A stretch of 64,000 bases of DNA, from NCBI GenBank assembly GCA_025267735.1, contig CM046299.1:37400887-37464886 (forward strand), read 5' to 3'. This document shows positions 48,755-59,905 of this stretch, in pieces. Positions within the stretch are counted from its first letter, which is position 1. Every line of letters begins with the position of its first letter. Both the position numbers and the translations under genes were made by a program. The notes beneath the pieces are model-generated. The model worked only from the letters and a program-made list of their open reading frames with translations, was not told the origin of the DNA and searched no databases. The DNA comes from Mactra quadrangularis (taxonomy: Eukaryota; Mollusca; Bivalvia; Venerida; Mactridae).

Positions 48755-50969
48755 TTAATTTTTAGTTAGTTGTAAGGACCTCTGACATCAATGAATGTAT
48801 TGGCAAGGCAAAAAAAATCATATAATGATAATACAAATTGAGTCGGGAATACTATAAGACTTCAACCCTTCATAGTACCAACTCGTGACTAACTCATTGT
48901 ACAAGCGTTGAAGCTACTTGAAGTCATCCAGGAATTGTCAGTAGTTTCATTGTTTGAAGAAATTGTAAATATAATAGAAGATACTTGTATATTTCGGTTA
49001 AATGTCTATTTTTTCACTCGTAAGCTAATGATGCAATATTTTAACGAGTGGCGTAGTCACGAGTGAATATATAATATCCTTAGCTCAAGAGTGAAATAAA
49101 ACCGAACTTACACAAAAATAAACATTTTTTTCTGTTTATGATATGCCTCAAACTGGCGTTATTTATTGTTTACTTCTGATATGCCATTAGAACGGCGCAT
49201 CCAAACAGTAAATATAACAAATTTATCTTTATTATTTCTAATAAGTTTAAATTACCGATAATTACCGTTATTCCACTGGAAAGCATATAATAAATGTTGT
49301 CATAAGCGGATATAAATTTATGTAATTCTCTAATGGCGGGGATCCCGAGTTATGAACTCGGAAATCTTAGTACCATCCCAACAATGGTTTCGCCCGATGC
49401 TCAAAGTTTGCACTAAGAATAATCGTCTTGCTTCAGGGAGCCTCAGTGTAGTTTAACCACGGATGATTATCGTTATAACTTAGAATTTTTTTTAAAAAAT
49501 GTCACCAACCTTAGTATATAATACTCAGTAGAACACTAAAGTATTTAACCTTTGTTTATAGACAAATAATCACGATGGAATACAAGCTTAGATAACAACA
49601 TGGGGTCAAATATTCAACAGATAGAGATTGCAGATAATTATACGTCATTCTGATTTAAATTCATTTAGTTATAAGTTAAATTTAGAATAAACAAAAACGA
49701 TTCAGTTTGTTTTTGTACTTTTGATTTGTGTCCCTTTTAATATTCTTGGCCATATGAGACAGACAGCTCACAAAGCTAAAATTCCTAGGATTTGCCACCA
49801 CTGCCTTATAAGGTCATAATCTGCGTTCGTACTCATGGACTTTATTAGGGAAGGATTAAAAAGATTTAGATTAACTTGACAATTAATTACTTGATCACAA
49901 AAACAAATATAAATAGAAACAGTATTTAGAAACTAAAATACAACGAAAATATTAGCTTTAGTGTAAAATCAATTTCTTACTTCAATGCAAACTAAATTAA
50001 TTGTAGTAGTAACTATCCATTTAATTACGCATCTGGGGTCGAATGTTATCTTCCGCAACAAATTTTGATGAAGATTTGCTACAGTCAACTAATAAACATG
50101 GGAAACTAAAATCTTATATTCTAACGTATACGTGTGTTCTCTTGTTTTGTATATATTTAAAATATTGCAAAAACCCTTTGTCGATATCTCGAAAAATATC
50201 ATTTTCTTGGTTTTCGTTTTTAAAAAAATATAAAATTTACTTCTCTTTCCATTTGTGCTGAATTGTCGAAACAACGTATTCAATAACAAGCACGGGCGTC
50301 CTGTCAAAATCATTATTAAATAAGACAGTAAATCAACTCAGATGTTTACAACCACAAGTTAATGATCATTTACTGTACTCTATAAAGTCTTAAACGGTAT
50401 TAACCAGTCAAATAAAACATCAATTTAGCAAAAAGTATCACTTAAAATTAATCAGAAACCTATTATTTAGACATAATGGAATATATGACAATACTTAATA
50501 GTGTATATGAAAAAAAAAGATTCACATTTATATTAAGAAAACAACATTTCCCATTTTTAGAACAACGTTTATTCTATTAAAATTTTGTGAAATAGAAAAG
50601 AGCTTAAAGACAGGAAATAAGAATATGTGTTCGAGCTTCAAACCTGCGAGTCTTAAAATTGTTGCCATACTTAGCAAAACCCTTTAAACTTTAATACAGA
50701 ATGTAATGATGAATTACACGGAATTTTAATAATCTCGATGCTAAGTGAAAGAATGGATTATTACACTCGAAAATGGTAGATCAATAGACTGTATAAAACC
50801 ATTTGACACTGTACTACATCAAAGTTCACTTTTACCATTAAATGCTTATGATATCAGAGGACACCTCTTTGGCTGAAAATTGATTTTATATGCAGGCTAA
50901 ATTTCAACGTACATCGTAAATGCCTCTAAAACTTAAAAGAATTGTTATACAAAAATATTTTCTTTTCTT
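48755..50969. other. intergenic, no gene
   Basis: At about 48990-49130 imperfect inverted blocks (TTCACTCG...CGAGTGA and CGGTTAAATG...AACCG) suggest a worn miniature element. The rest is AT-rich and featureless. Confidence 0.4.
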
Positions 50970-51181
50970 TTTTTAACGTCGCATTCAACACATATATAGG
51001 TTATATATACGACGGCCAGCTCTTCCTACTATAGGTTTCCAGGACACTTTTTCTATCACCAGTACTAACTTACACTACCATGAGGCCGACATGATATGTA
51101 TGACCTGCCGCGACCGGGTTTCGAACCCGCGATCTCCGGATTCGAAGTCAGACATGCTAACCACTACGCCACGGCCGCGGC
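50970..51181 (-). repeat. tRNA-derived SINE family C, full copy
   Basis: The minus strand has CCGCGGCCGTGGCGTAGTGG (A-box region), GGGTTCGAAACCCGG B box, then AGTACTGGTGATAGAAAAAG and a tail of GTTGAATGCGACGTTAAAA. Confidence 0.88.
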
Positions 51182-51362
51182 TCAAAATAAATTTCAAATT
51201 ACTTGGTACCCAAACATTAAATTATCGGAGAGATCTAGCCAATGTGCTCCAACATTTCAAGGATACTTTTTTTCATTTGATTAAACGCCTATTTGGATAA
51301 TGACGCAGTGCACATAGTGAACCATCAACTGTTTTATTTTTTATTTTTATTTTTTATTTCTA

Positions 51363-51637
51363 CTAGATTTAACGCCGTGTCAACACAATTTAGGTCATTT
51401 TACGGCGTCCAGCGCACCTAACCTAGCTTTCCTGGACCCTTGTCTATAACCAGTACTCACCTACCCTTCCACATTGCCGGAAACTTCTTCATATTATCTA
51501 ATCAATGGAGGAAAATCGACATTATAGTCAAATTTTCATGAAAGGGTATAACCTCCCCGGGTGGGATTCGAACCCGCGCCCCCTCGGGCACGAGATTCGA
51601 AATCCCGGCGCGCTACCAACTGCGCTATCGACCCGGA
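51363..51637 (-). repeat. tRNA-derived SINE family A, copy 6
   Basis: It is a well preserved full copy with TAGCGCAGTTGGTAGCGCGC A box and GGGTTCGAATCCCACC B box on the minus strand, 180 bp from the family C copy. Confidence 0.92.
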
Positions 51638-52335
51638 TTAAACCATCAACTGTAACCAATCGTGTACATAATAATATTTAAAAACAAGATTTGATCAGTT
51701 ATAGATCTAAGTTATCAACTCGAACTTTAAATAACTAAAACAAACTTTCGCATAAAACCATTAAATTAACATCTGTGAACATTTAAAAAAACATTTTAAA
51801 TTCTGACTGGAAATTCAAAGCCAAAAGATTTGTATGCTAATAGACGATCTTAGTATCAGTTTATTCATTGTGTCCACTTTGCAACACATGTTTGGCATAA
51901 ACAAATTTAAATTGGTCCTAAACGATAAACACCCCAATTAAGGTCAAAAGGAATACAATGTGGAAACTTGAACAATGGTAGAACATATAGTAACAGACCT
52001 GTCAGGAAGTGATAACAACGAATTGTTTTACTTCTTGTACATGAATGACAAAGTAGTTTTAGACACTGATTCTCAATTTACACTCCCCATGACATTTTTC
52101 ATTTTGTTATCTGTGTTATTTATGTATGTCATTGTGTCTGTATGCACTTCCTACTAACAAGCAAGCAAACGAAACTCATCTGTTCACTCAGTCAATTCGT
52201 ACAGACAGGTGAACAATCATGACTTTCTTTATTATCTTTTTCACTACTTTTATCTTAAAATATTGGTAAGAATGAGTGAGATTTTTTTCAGTTGTATTGT
52301 CTATGTTGATTTATAATTTTGTTTGAATGACAATA

Positions 52336-52703
52336 AGATAATTAAAGGGCCATGAAGGCCCTTTATTGCTCACCTGAGCTGAGTACTATTGATATGTTCA
52401 CAAATTAGAAAAAAATAAAAGAATATATCAAATCAATTTTCAGGATACTTGGATTAAAACAGTAGCCACTATAGTGTTAACAACAATGTATAATTTTAGA
52501 TCCTGTGATCATGTTTTTCATCCAAGATGATCCATGTTCCAACTCATCTGAGCAATTACCTAGACAAGTATCCTCATAAAATTTAATGATAGATGGGGCC
52601 AAAATGTGCCCACTTGAGTGTTCACAAACAAATGTGGGCGGACGTAGGATGCCAAACATCCAATGATCCTAAAAGCTCACCCTGAGCTAACTCAGGTTAG
52701 CTA
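52336..52703. repeat. repeat bounded by GGGCC-stem and AGCTCACC-type ends
   Basis: It opens with AAAGGGCCATGAAGGCCCTTT, a hairpin, then GCTCACCTGAGCTGAG; it closes with AGCTCACCCTGAGCTAACTC. It is probably a dispersed bivalve repeat related to the TTAGCTCACTTGAGC motif at 14583. Confidence 0.5.
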
Positions 52704-52880
52704 ATTAATGCTGTAGCACGTCTGATAACAAATCGGAGGTTTGAATCCCGTTTGATTTCCGAGCGAGCATGCATACCTTAGAAGTATATCTGCATATCAT
52801 CGAAGGACTCGATGGTTCAAGAAATATTTTCTACGACCTTTTACTGTGTAGCATGTGGGGCAGCTATAAGTTACTGAAAG
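52704..52880 (+). repeat. possible tRNA-derived SINE head fragment
   Basis: It contains GTAGCACGTCTGATAA and GGAGGTTTGAATCCCG, spaced like A and B boxes. No tail typical of the other families follows. Confidence 0.4.
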
Positions 52881-55800
52881 CGTATGTGTTATGTACTAAA
52901 TTATTATTATTGGTATGAGTTATAATGTTATCAATATCAGTAATAACAGAATTAATAGTATCATTATTATCATCAATATTATCATTTTTGTTCATACCAT
53001 TATTATATCTATCTCTTTATCATTATATCATATATACCCTTCATTTTATTTGCTATTTTCAAACGTTTTTCATCATAATTTCAATTTTGTAAACAACATA
53101 CACCAGTAATACACACATTTTAAAATATACGTAGCACATAAATGTGTCTACAATAATACATGTATTTATGATAGCCAATTTTAATTATATAGAATACCCG
53201 TCTTCCAAAACATCTTCAGTCTATTTAGTAAATGTATTTTGAAAAAAACATAACATATCAACCGACGTGTTCTACCAAAGAAAAATCCTTACATATCTGG
53301 AAAATTGTATAAATGTTTTGACAGATATCAGTATGCTTGTTGAAATCACAGTGTTAATACTAGTAAACTAGTACACCAGTTATACTTCATAACCTACATA
53401 TCTCTAGATGGAAAAACAAATGAAACATCAATCAATGAACAATTGGACTATATCCCTAACTTTAAAGTGGTTTCCAAATTTAAGACAGAAATAGCACTCA
53501 TGTTTATATTTTATACCAAGAAAGACATGTTTCGTGTATTAGCTGACCTGAAAACATAAAAAGATATTTCTATATATTTTATACACTTGCTAGTACTTCA
53601 AACCTGATTAAACCTCTATGTGGCTTAAATCGTACTTAGATTTTAAGTAAGCGTACTTAACATTCATTAAGTAAAGGCAAACTTGATACACCTAGATACC
53701 AAATAGTATTAATCTAGAGCTTCTGGTTTCAAACAAACCATTTAATAAGACTTCTTAAGAAGTGTACCCCTGGGACATATTTAAATTCAAACAGAACAAC
53801 AACATTATGTTTTGCCAGTTTCGGCTAAGTTAAGAATATATGAAATATCATCATCCAAGCGAAAACACGCTTACAAAGTGACTTGCGGATTAAAAATGGC
53901 ATGTAGTTGGTGACACAAGACGTACTAATAAACAACTCATAAACTCACAATGATACAGCTCTCGTAAGCTAAAACCTTTATTTACTTGTCTTTATTCTGG
54001 GAACGTATTCCATTACAAATGTCACGAAATATTCATTCAGAACACCTTGTCAATATAAATAGTTTGTAGGACATAAAACAATGTCCGCGATCATCAATAT
54101 AAAGTGGTATATTTCCAGAGTCATTCAGATTTGTATTATTAATGTATACAGTTGGATGCGTGATCATTGATAAAGTTGTCAGTTGGTAGTAGTAATGTGT
54201 GTCTTTATTTATTGTAGGAGAACAAAATAGACTGATCAAAACAAGAGAATCTTTCTACATTTTATAACGAGATATGTTGACATTCATTTTCAATAAACGT
54301 AACAAATTTGCGTCAATGGTATAGAAAGGATATGAACTATGATCAAAACAATGGAATTATAATGCAACTTTCATATTTATTAATGTGAATTCTCACCGAT
54401 AAGAAAAAAATAGAATATCACTTGACAAGATATCGTATTTAAATTATATAAGTTTAAAGTACCATTTGCCCTCTTGTAGACAGATAAAAATGTAAGTTTT
54501 CCCATTTATACATTCGATAAACATATTTTAATGTATTTCACTAAATACATTGTTTCACCTTTTGTATGACATCTGAAACATATAAATGCTGAAAGCGCTG
54601 TCCGACATGGGTCCAACAGGGTCAAATCTATTGGTGTTCCAAATGAGTTTTACCAGTTTGGTTAATTTAAGCATTTATTGGCGTAAAGGAGAAAAAGGGA
54701 AGTCAGTACATATACATATTAAATTAACGTGTGCTCCTCGTTCACATTTCAGCGCTTTCAGGCACCGAACAATATTTTTAACGAGTGTAATAGATAAAAA
54801 AAATATTTTACAGAAGTCAGTAAGGAGGTACATTAGCATGTTCATAGTATAGTAAATTGTACATAATATATATGTTACATTATTTCTATTGACTTAATAG
54901 AAAAATAACTTTATTTACAACAAAATCATTTCAGTTGGTCCAAAAAAACGACCACATTCATAAAATTATTTAATAATATCTCTATTTTGCTTATATTTGG
55001 AGTGGAAAAGTTACTCCCTATTTTTAACTGAATGATGCAGATGTTCCTCGAGCACTTCAGTCAGCAGCTTAGTCGTAGATTCTAAAATATCTGTCAAATT
55101 ATACAAGCAAAATTCGGTAATAATAACCACTTGCTTCGAGATAGATACTACAGAATATCTTCAAAGTCTTCAGGGCTTTTGTTGGAGATGCTGTCTAATG
55201 TTTATTTACCTAAATACAGATGGAGACCCTGTCTAGGTATATGATATTTATACGCATCATTGTGTCGATTGAAAACGAATGATAAAAATGGCTGAATGCA
55301 GAAGCTGGAAATACAAACAAGAAAAAAATGCTTTCCATTTCGTGGCAGAAACCCAATAAGTTCTTGTTTTCAATAATTGTTTTTGATTTTCTTTTGATAA
55401 CAAAGTCAAAAACCTAAAACCATCTCACTCTACGGTTTTAGCCTGTGATGGGGGGTCTGTGTTTCTTTATTGTTGTAATTCGTGATATGTTTTAAATTCT
55501 TTAAATGATTGTGTATAGTTTGTGCTGCCTTCAAAAACCAGTTTTACCAGTGTATCGATGTCTCAGTAAAGTCATAGCTTTAGGGATTAAATCATATTTC
55601 TAAATGTACAAATGATACATATAATTAACGTATCTATAAATTCCATATACTGTCTGCAACTAAAATAGTTTGCCACTGCGTTGAATGATAGAGAACCCAA
55701 GGGCGGCGTTATTAAATAATATGAACAATTACTAATTGCTAAAATCCTCTATTTGAGCTTTTATCCCACATTAACTGTACCAATGCATAGATATTAATAA

Positions 55801-56865
55801 CACCCTACAGACTTTAAAATTGTTTCTTACTTAGCACGGAAATCCTTTTATGTTTTAGAAAAGGCTCTTTTAGAAACATGTACAAAAAGTAGAAGATATT
55901 CTGATCTAAATTTAAGAATTTTCCATCAATGTTCATCCTTTACTTGATTTTTGCTAGACTACGGCAGTTAATCAATCATGTATAGGACACCCAGATGTAT
56001 CTATATATATTTTTCACTGTAAATAATTGGAACAGTCGCTAATTATGTGACAATCAGCATTGTATTCTATACATGTTAAAAAAATGGTAGAGTGTCAATT
56101 GTAGATATTATCCCATTTAGTAAAATTTCAATCCATAATAAGCAAAATAGACAATAGTCAAACAGATAATCATATTTATATCCACAACTACTGGAATCTA
56201 ATCAGCCTGTCAACCTAACTGCCCATTGACGGAGCTTGTTCTGATAGTACATAGAATAATGAACTTAATATTAATAAAGACAAAATTGTATGATTAGTTT
56301 GTCATTTATCATACATAATTGTAAATGACACATATAATAAAACATTATAATAAAAGTATGATGTAAGTATTAATATAGCATTTATAATCAAATTCATTCT
56401 CCTTTCAAAATCTTTACTTTGTAGTAAAACCTAATAAAATCACATTTGTTTATCCCAGATTACACTAGTCAGGTATACATAATAAACATGACTCAAAAGA
56501 AAGTGGCACAACTCCAAAAGCCTATTTTGACGTATGTAAACTTGGGTATCAAATAACTTATGTTGATTTTAACTTAATCATTTTATACCTGTCTATAAAT
56601 ATTTCCGAACATTTGGTTTAAATTAGTAATTTGAAAACTTTTCCATAATTATTCAATTCTGACTCAGTAAATTTACTCTTTTTTATTGATATTTCGCCTA
56701 TAAGGCTTTTTCAAAGCATTCAAAACACTTTAACTACATTTTTTCACATTGAAATTTGAAACGACGTCAATAAACAGGAAATGACGTCATGACGTCAACT
56801 TGACGTCACGACATGAACTTTGGCGCCAAATTGTCAAAATTAGAATATAGTGCCATTTACAAATA

Positions 56866-57031
56866 CAGTAAAGTTCCACCATTGAGACCAGCAAAATCAG
56901 TAGTCTTAATAGATTACCGGTCTTATTTTAGAGACCCTTTTGTTCACAAATTAAGTATTTTGGTCTTAATAATTGTCAAATATCGCATAATTTTAAAATA
57001 ACAAAGTGGTCTTAATAGCGGAACTTTACCG
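56866..57031. mobile_element. MITE nested in the Penelope 3' UTR (left arm)
   Basis: It is the mirror copy of 59234-59399, with the same ends and the same TA edges. No difference between the two was seen. Confidence 0.75.
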
Positions 57032-57088
57032 TACCATTAATTGAAAACCCATGCATATTATTTGGGATGAAAATGTTTTTCTACTAAA

Positions 57089-58147
57089 TCAAAACTGCCA
57101 CAAACAGTCAATTTTTGTCTTAGTATTTAGTCCAAGGGGGCACTCTGTACCACATCTCTTTATCCATGACTGCTCCTTTATTTTTCTGTACCACTTTGAT
57201 TTGTCTCTGATGCATTCCAGTACACATACACCCATGTCTTCCACACTATGTCCGTTCTTACTGAAGTGTTCAGCCATTGGTTTTTCCCGTCCAAGTCTAA
57301 CATCTGCCTCGTGCTCCTTTAACCTGTCTTTCAGCATACGACCAGTCTCTCCCACATAAACAATCTTGTCACATCGAGTACAATTTATCCCGTACACTAC
57401 ATTCCATGCATCGCACCTCTGTTTTCTGTCCGCTAGCTTGCTCAGTTCATCATCACAACGGTGTATACCCTTTTTCAGCATATCACAAACCACACATTTT
57501 TTCTGGCATTCCATCGTTTGGTTGGAAACTTCCCTTATCACCCTGTTGGTTTTCCCGTGCACGAGAGTGTCCCCAAGATTTCGACCACGCCTGTATGCTA
57601 CAATAGGAGCCTCTTCAAACACCTTTTTCATGGCCCCTGACCTGTGCAGTTCGGGTAGATTTCTCTGAATTATACTTCGGATATCAGGTAGATGTTTTGA
57701 GAAAGTCAGGACCAACGGCACTCTTTCCATTTTTGCCTTCTTTTTGCTATTCTGTAGGGTGCTAACTCTGCTCAAGTTGTCAGCTTTCTTCAATTGTTGT
57801 TCAAGGAATTTGCCGCCGTAGCCTCGTCTTCGTAAGTTGTGTTTCAGTCGCTTGCGATGTTTCCAATAGTCTTTTTCATCTGTGCATATTCTTTTCAGAC
57901 GTATACCAAGACCATACGGTATTGACTTTTTAACATTGGTTGGATGATCTGACTTATAATTGATGTACATGTGCTTATCTGTTGGTTTGGTATACAAGTC
58001 TGTTTTCAACTTTCTTTCTTCATTTAGGCTTACCATTGTGTCTAAGAATTCAATCTTTTCAGTACTTGATCGCATTTTTACTTGAATGCTCGTATCAATG
58101 TTATTGGCATATTCCAGGAACATCTCAAGCTGCTTCAGACTATGGGT
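57089..58147 (-). CDS. Penelope-like RT end and GIY-YIG endonuclease, left copy (5'-truncated)
   Basis: The minus-strand frame runs from THSLKQLEMFLEYANN to the stop at 57089. The region holding FLDTMVSL and TDLYTKPTDKHMYINY is the end of a Penelope-type reverse transcriptase. KSIPYGLGIRLKRIC and a basic cysteine-bearing linker (CQKKCVVC, HRCDDE) follow. The GIY-YIG domain reads VYGINC, IVYVGETG, LKDRLKEH and EQSWI, with the Arg and Glu expected in the active site. Upstream codons up to an ATG at 58183 are antisense to the other arm and not part of the element. The protein is a fragment lacking most of the reverse transcriptase, so the copy cannot move alone. Confidence 0.88.
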   Translation of the reverse strand, partial: THSLKQLEMFLEYANNIDTSIQVKMRSSTEKIEFLDTMVSLNEERKLKTDLYTKPTDKHMYINYKSDHPTNVKKSIPYGLGIRLKRICTDEKDYWKHRKRLKHNLRRRGYGGKFLEQQLKKADNLSRVSTLQNSKKKAKMERVPLVLTFSKHLPDIRSIIQRNLPELHRSGAMKKVFEEAPIVAYRRGRNLGDTLVHGKTNRVIREVSNQTMECQKKCVVCDMLKKGIHRCDDELSKLADRKQRCDAWNVVYGINCTRCDKIVYVGETGRMLKDRLKEHEADVRLGREKPMAEHFSKNGHSVEDMGVCVLECIRDKSKWYRKIKEQSWIKRCGTECPLGLNTKTKIDCLWQF

Positions 58148-59176
58148 CTGGAATATGCCAATAACATTGATACGAGCATTCAAGTAAAAATGCGATCAAG
58201 TACTGAAAAGATTGAATTCTTAGACACAATGGTAAGCCTAAATGAAGAAAGAAAGTTGAAAACAGACTTGTATACCAAACCAACAGATAAGCACATGTAC
58301 ATCAATTATAAGTCAGATCATCCAACCAATGTTAAAAAGTCAATACCGTATGGTCTTGGTATACGTCTGAAAAGAATATGCACAGATGAAAAAGACTATT
58401 GGAAACATCGCAAGCGACTGAAACACAACTTACGAAGACGAGGCTACGGCGGCAAATTCCTTGAACAACAATTGAAGAAAGCTGACAACTTGAGCAGAGT
58501 TAGCACCCTACAGAATAGCAAAAAGAAGGCAAAAATGGAAAGAGTGCCGTTGGTCCTGACTTTCTCAAAACATCTACCTGATATCCGAAGTATAATTCAG
58601 AGAAATCTACCCGAACTGCACAGGTCAGGGGCCATGAAAAAGGTGTTTGAAGAGGCTCCTATTGTAGCATACAGGCGTGGTCGAAATCTTGGGGACACTC
58701 TCGTGCACGGGAAAACCAACAGGGTGATAAGGGAAGTTTCCAACCAAACGATGGAATGCCAGAAAAAATGTGTGGTTTGTGATATGCTGAAAAAGGGTAT
58801 ACACCGTTGTGATGATGAACTGAGCAAGCTAGCGGACAGAAAACAGAGGTGCGATGCATGGAATGTAGTGTACGGGATAAATTGTACTCGATGTGACAAG
58901 ATTGTTTATGTGGGAGAGACTGGTCGTATGCTGAAAGACAGGTTAAAGGAGCACGAGGCAGATGTTAGACTTGGACGGGAAAAACCAATGGCTGAACACT
59001 TCAGTAAGAACGGACATAGTGTGGAAGACATGGGTGTATGTGTACTGGAATGCATCAGAGACAAATCAAAGTGGTACAGAAAAATAAAGGAGCAGTCATG
59101 GATAAAGAGATGTGGTACAGAGTGCCCCCTTGGACTAAATACTAAGACAAAAATTGACTGTTTGTGGCAGTTTTGA
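58148..59176 (+). CDS. Penelope-like RT end and GIY-YIG endonuclease, right copy (5'-truncated)
   Basis: It starts at LEYANNID and runs to the same C-terminus as the left copy, identical over the shared length. Genuine element coding begins at 58148; the in-frame ATG at 58082 lies in the inverted left arm. It lacks the catalytic YxDD part of the reverse transcriptase. The identity of the two reading frames implies either a very recent event or the copying of one arm from the other. Confidence 0.88.
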   Translation: MEYANNIDTSIQVKMRSSTEKIEFLDTMVSLNEERKLKTDLYTKPTDKHMYINYKSDHPTNVKKSIPYGLGIRLKRICTDEKDYWKHRKRLKHNLRRRGYGGKFLEQQLKKADNLSRVSTLQNSKKKAKMERVPLVLTFSKHLPDIRSIIQRNLPELHRSGAMKKVFEEAPIVAYRRGRNLGDTLVHGKTNRVIREVSNQTMECQKKCVVCDMLKKGIHRCDDELSKLADRKQRCDAWNVVYGINCTRCDKIVYVGETGRMLKDRLKEHEADVRLGREKPMAEHFSKNGHSVEDMGVCVLECIRDKSKWYRKIKEQSWIKRCGTECPLGLNTKTKIDCLWQF

Positions 59177-59233
59177 TTTAGTAGAAAAACATTTTCATCC
59201 CAAATAATATGCATGGGTTTTCAATTAATGGTA

Positions 59234-59399
59234 CGGTAAAGTTCCGCTATTAAGACCACTTTGTTATTTTAAAATTATGCGATATTTGACAATTATTAAG
59301 ACCAAAATACTTAATTTGTGAACAAAAGGGTCTCTAAAATAAGACCGGTAATCTATTAAGACTACTGATTTTGCTGGTCTCAATGGTGGAACTTTACTG
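59234..59399. mobile_element. MITE nested in the Penelope 3' UTR (right arm)
   Basis: The ends CGGTAAAGTTCC and GGAACTTTACTG pair imperfectly and TA lies at each edge. Because the same insertion occurs in mirror image at 56866-57031, it predates the inverted duplication. Confidence 0.75.
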
Positions 59400-59550
59400 T
59401 ATTTGTAAATGGCACTATATTCTAATTTTGACAATTTGGCGCCAAAGTTCATGTCGTGACGTCAAGTTGACGTCATGACGTCATTTCCTGTTTATTGACG
59501 TCGTTTCAAATTTCAATGTGAAAAAATGTAGTTAAAGTGTTTTGAATGCT

Positions 59551-59575
59551 TTGAAAAAGCCTTATAGGCGAAATA
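59551..59575 (+). ncRNA. degenerate hammerhead-ribozyme-like motif in the Penelope 3' end
   Basis: The order TTGAAAA, AGCC-loop-GGC, GAAA, TATC matches the hammerhead order CUGANGA, stem II, GAAA, stem III strand. The first core box has two changes, including the position of the catalytic G8, so it should be inactive. A mirror copy is at 56690-56714. Hammerhead motifs are known from Penelope-like elements; this assignment is by pattern only. Confidence 0.4.
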
Positions 59576-59671
59576 TCAATAAAAAAGAGTAAATTTACTG
59601 AGTTTTATTTAAGGTCCCTCTAAGGACTTGTACTGTGAATATTCAATTCTGTTTAAGAATTTTTTTTTTTT

Positions 59672-59884
59672 GCTTGGCCATGAAATTATCCATGGCCATT
59701 CTCCCTCCTACTAATGATTTTTAATCATGTAGGACAGTTGTCAGTCACTGACGAAAGTATTCGCTTAGCAGTTGGTTAACAGCTAAATCCAAGGATTTAG
59801 CCTTTCCAGGAGTAGTAAGTAGGTCGACTGACCGAAGTTATATGACCTATGTGTTGCTACGGTGTTAAATTAAACAAACAAACA
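59672..59884 (+). repeat. SINE family B, head-less fragment beside the Penelope pair
   Basis: It begins inside the body (GCTTGGCCATGAAATT, CCATTCTCCCTCCTACTAAT) and ends GTTGCTACGGTGTTAAA with ACAAACAAAC. It is absent from the matching place in the second duplication unit (63070-63080). Confidence 0.85.
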
Positions 59885-59905
59885 TTTTTTTGTATAACCC
59901 TAGTA

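Larger units (their letters stand above)
56650..59651. mobile_element. head-to-head Penelope-like element pair with 12-bp target duplication
   Basis: The 12-bp direct repeat TATTCAATTCTG lies at 56650-56661 and 59640-59651. Between them are two inverted arms of 1456 bp each (56662-58117 and 58148-59603) in which I saw no difference, a 30-bp spacer (58118-58147) and a 36-bp tail (59604-59639) on the right only. Each arm is the 3' part of a Penelope-like element: end of the reverse transcriptase, linker and GIY-YIG endonuclease, then 3' UTR. The spacer belongs to the left copy, which is 10 codons longer. Confidence 0.88.

Noticed and set aside
57366..57668. Frames on the opposite strand of the Penelope coding regions (also 57051-57359, 57406-57606 and mirrors)
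   Set aside because: They are antisense shadows of the GIY-YIG/RT frame and recur only because the arms are identical.
58082..58147. ATG start at 58082 (and mirror at 58183) as true start of the Penelope proteins
   Set aside because: The first 22 codons of each frame run through the antisense of the opposite arm or the spacer; they exist only because of the palindrome.
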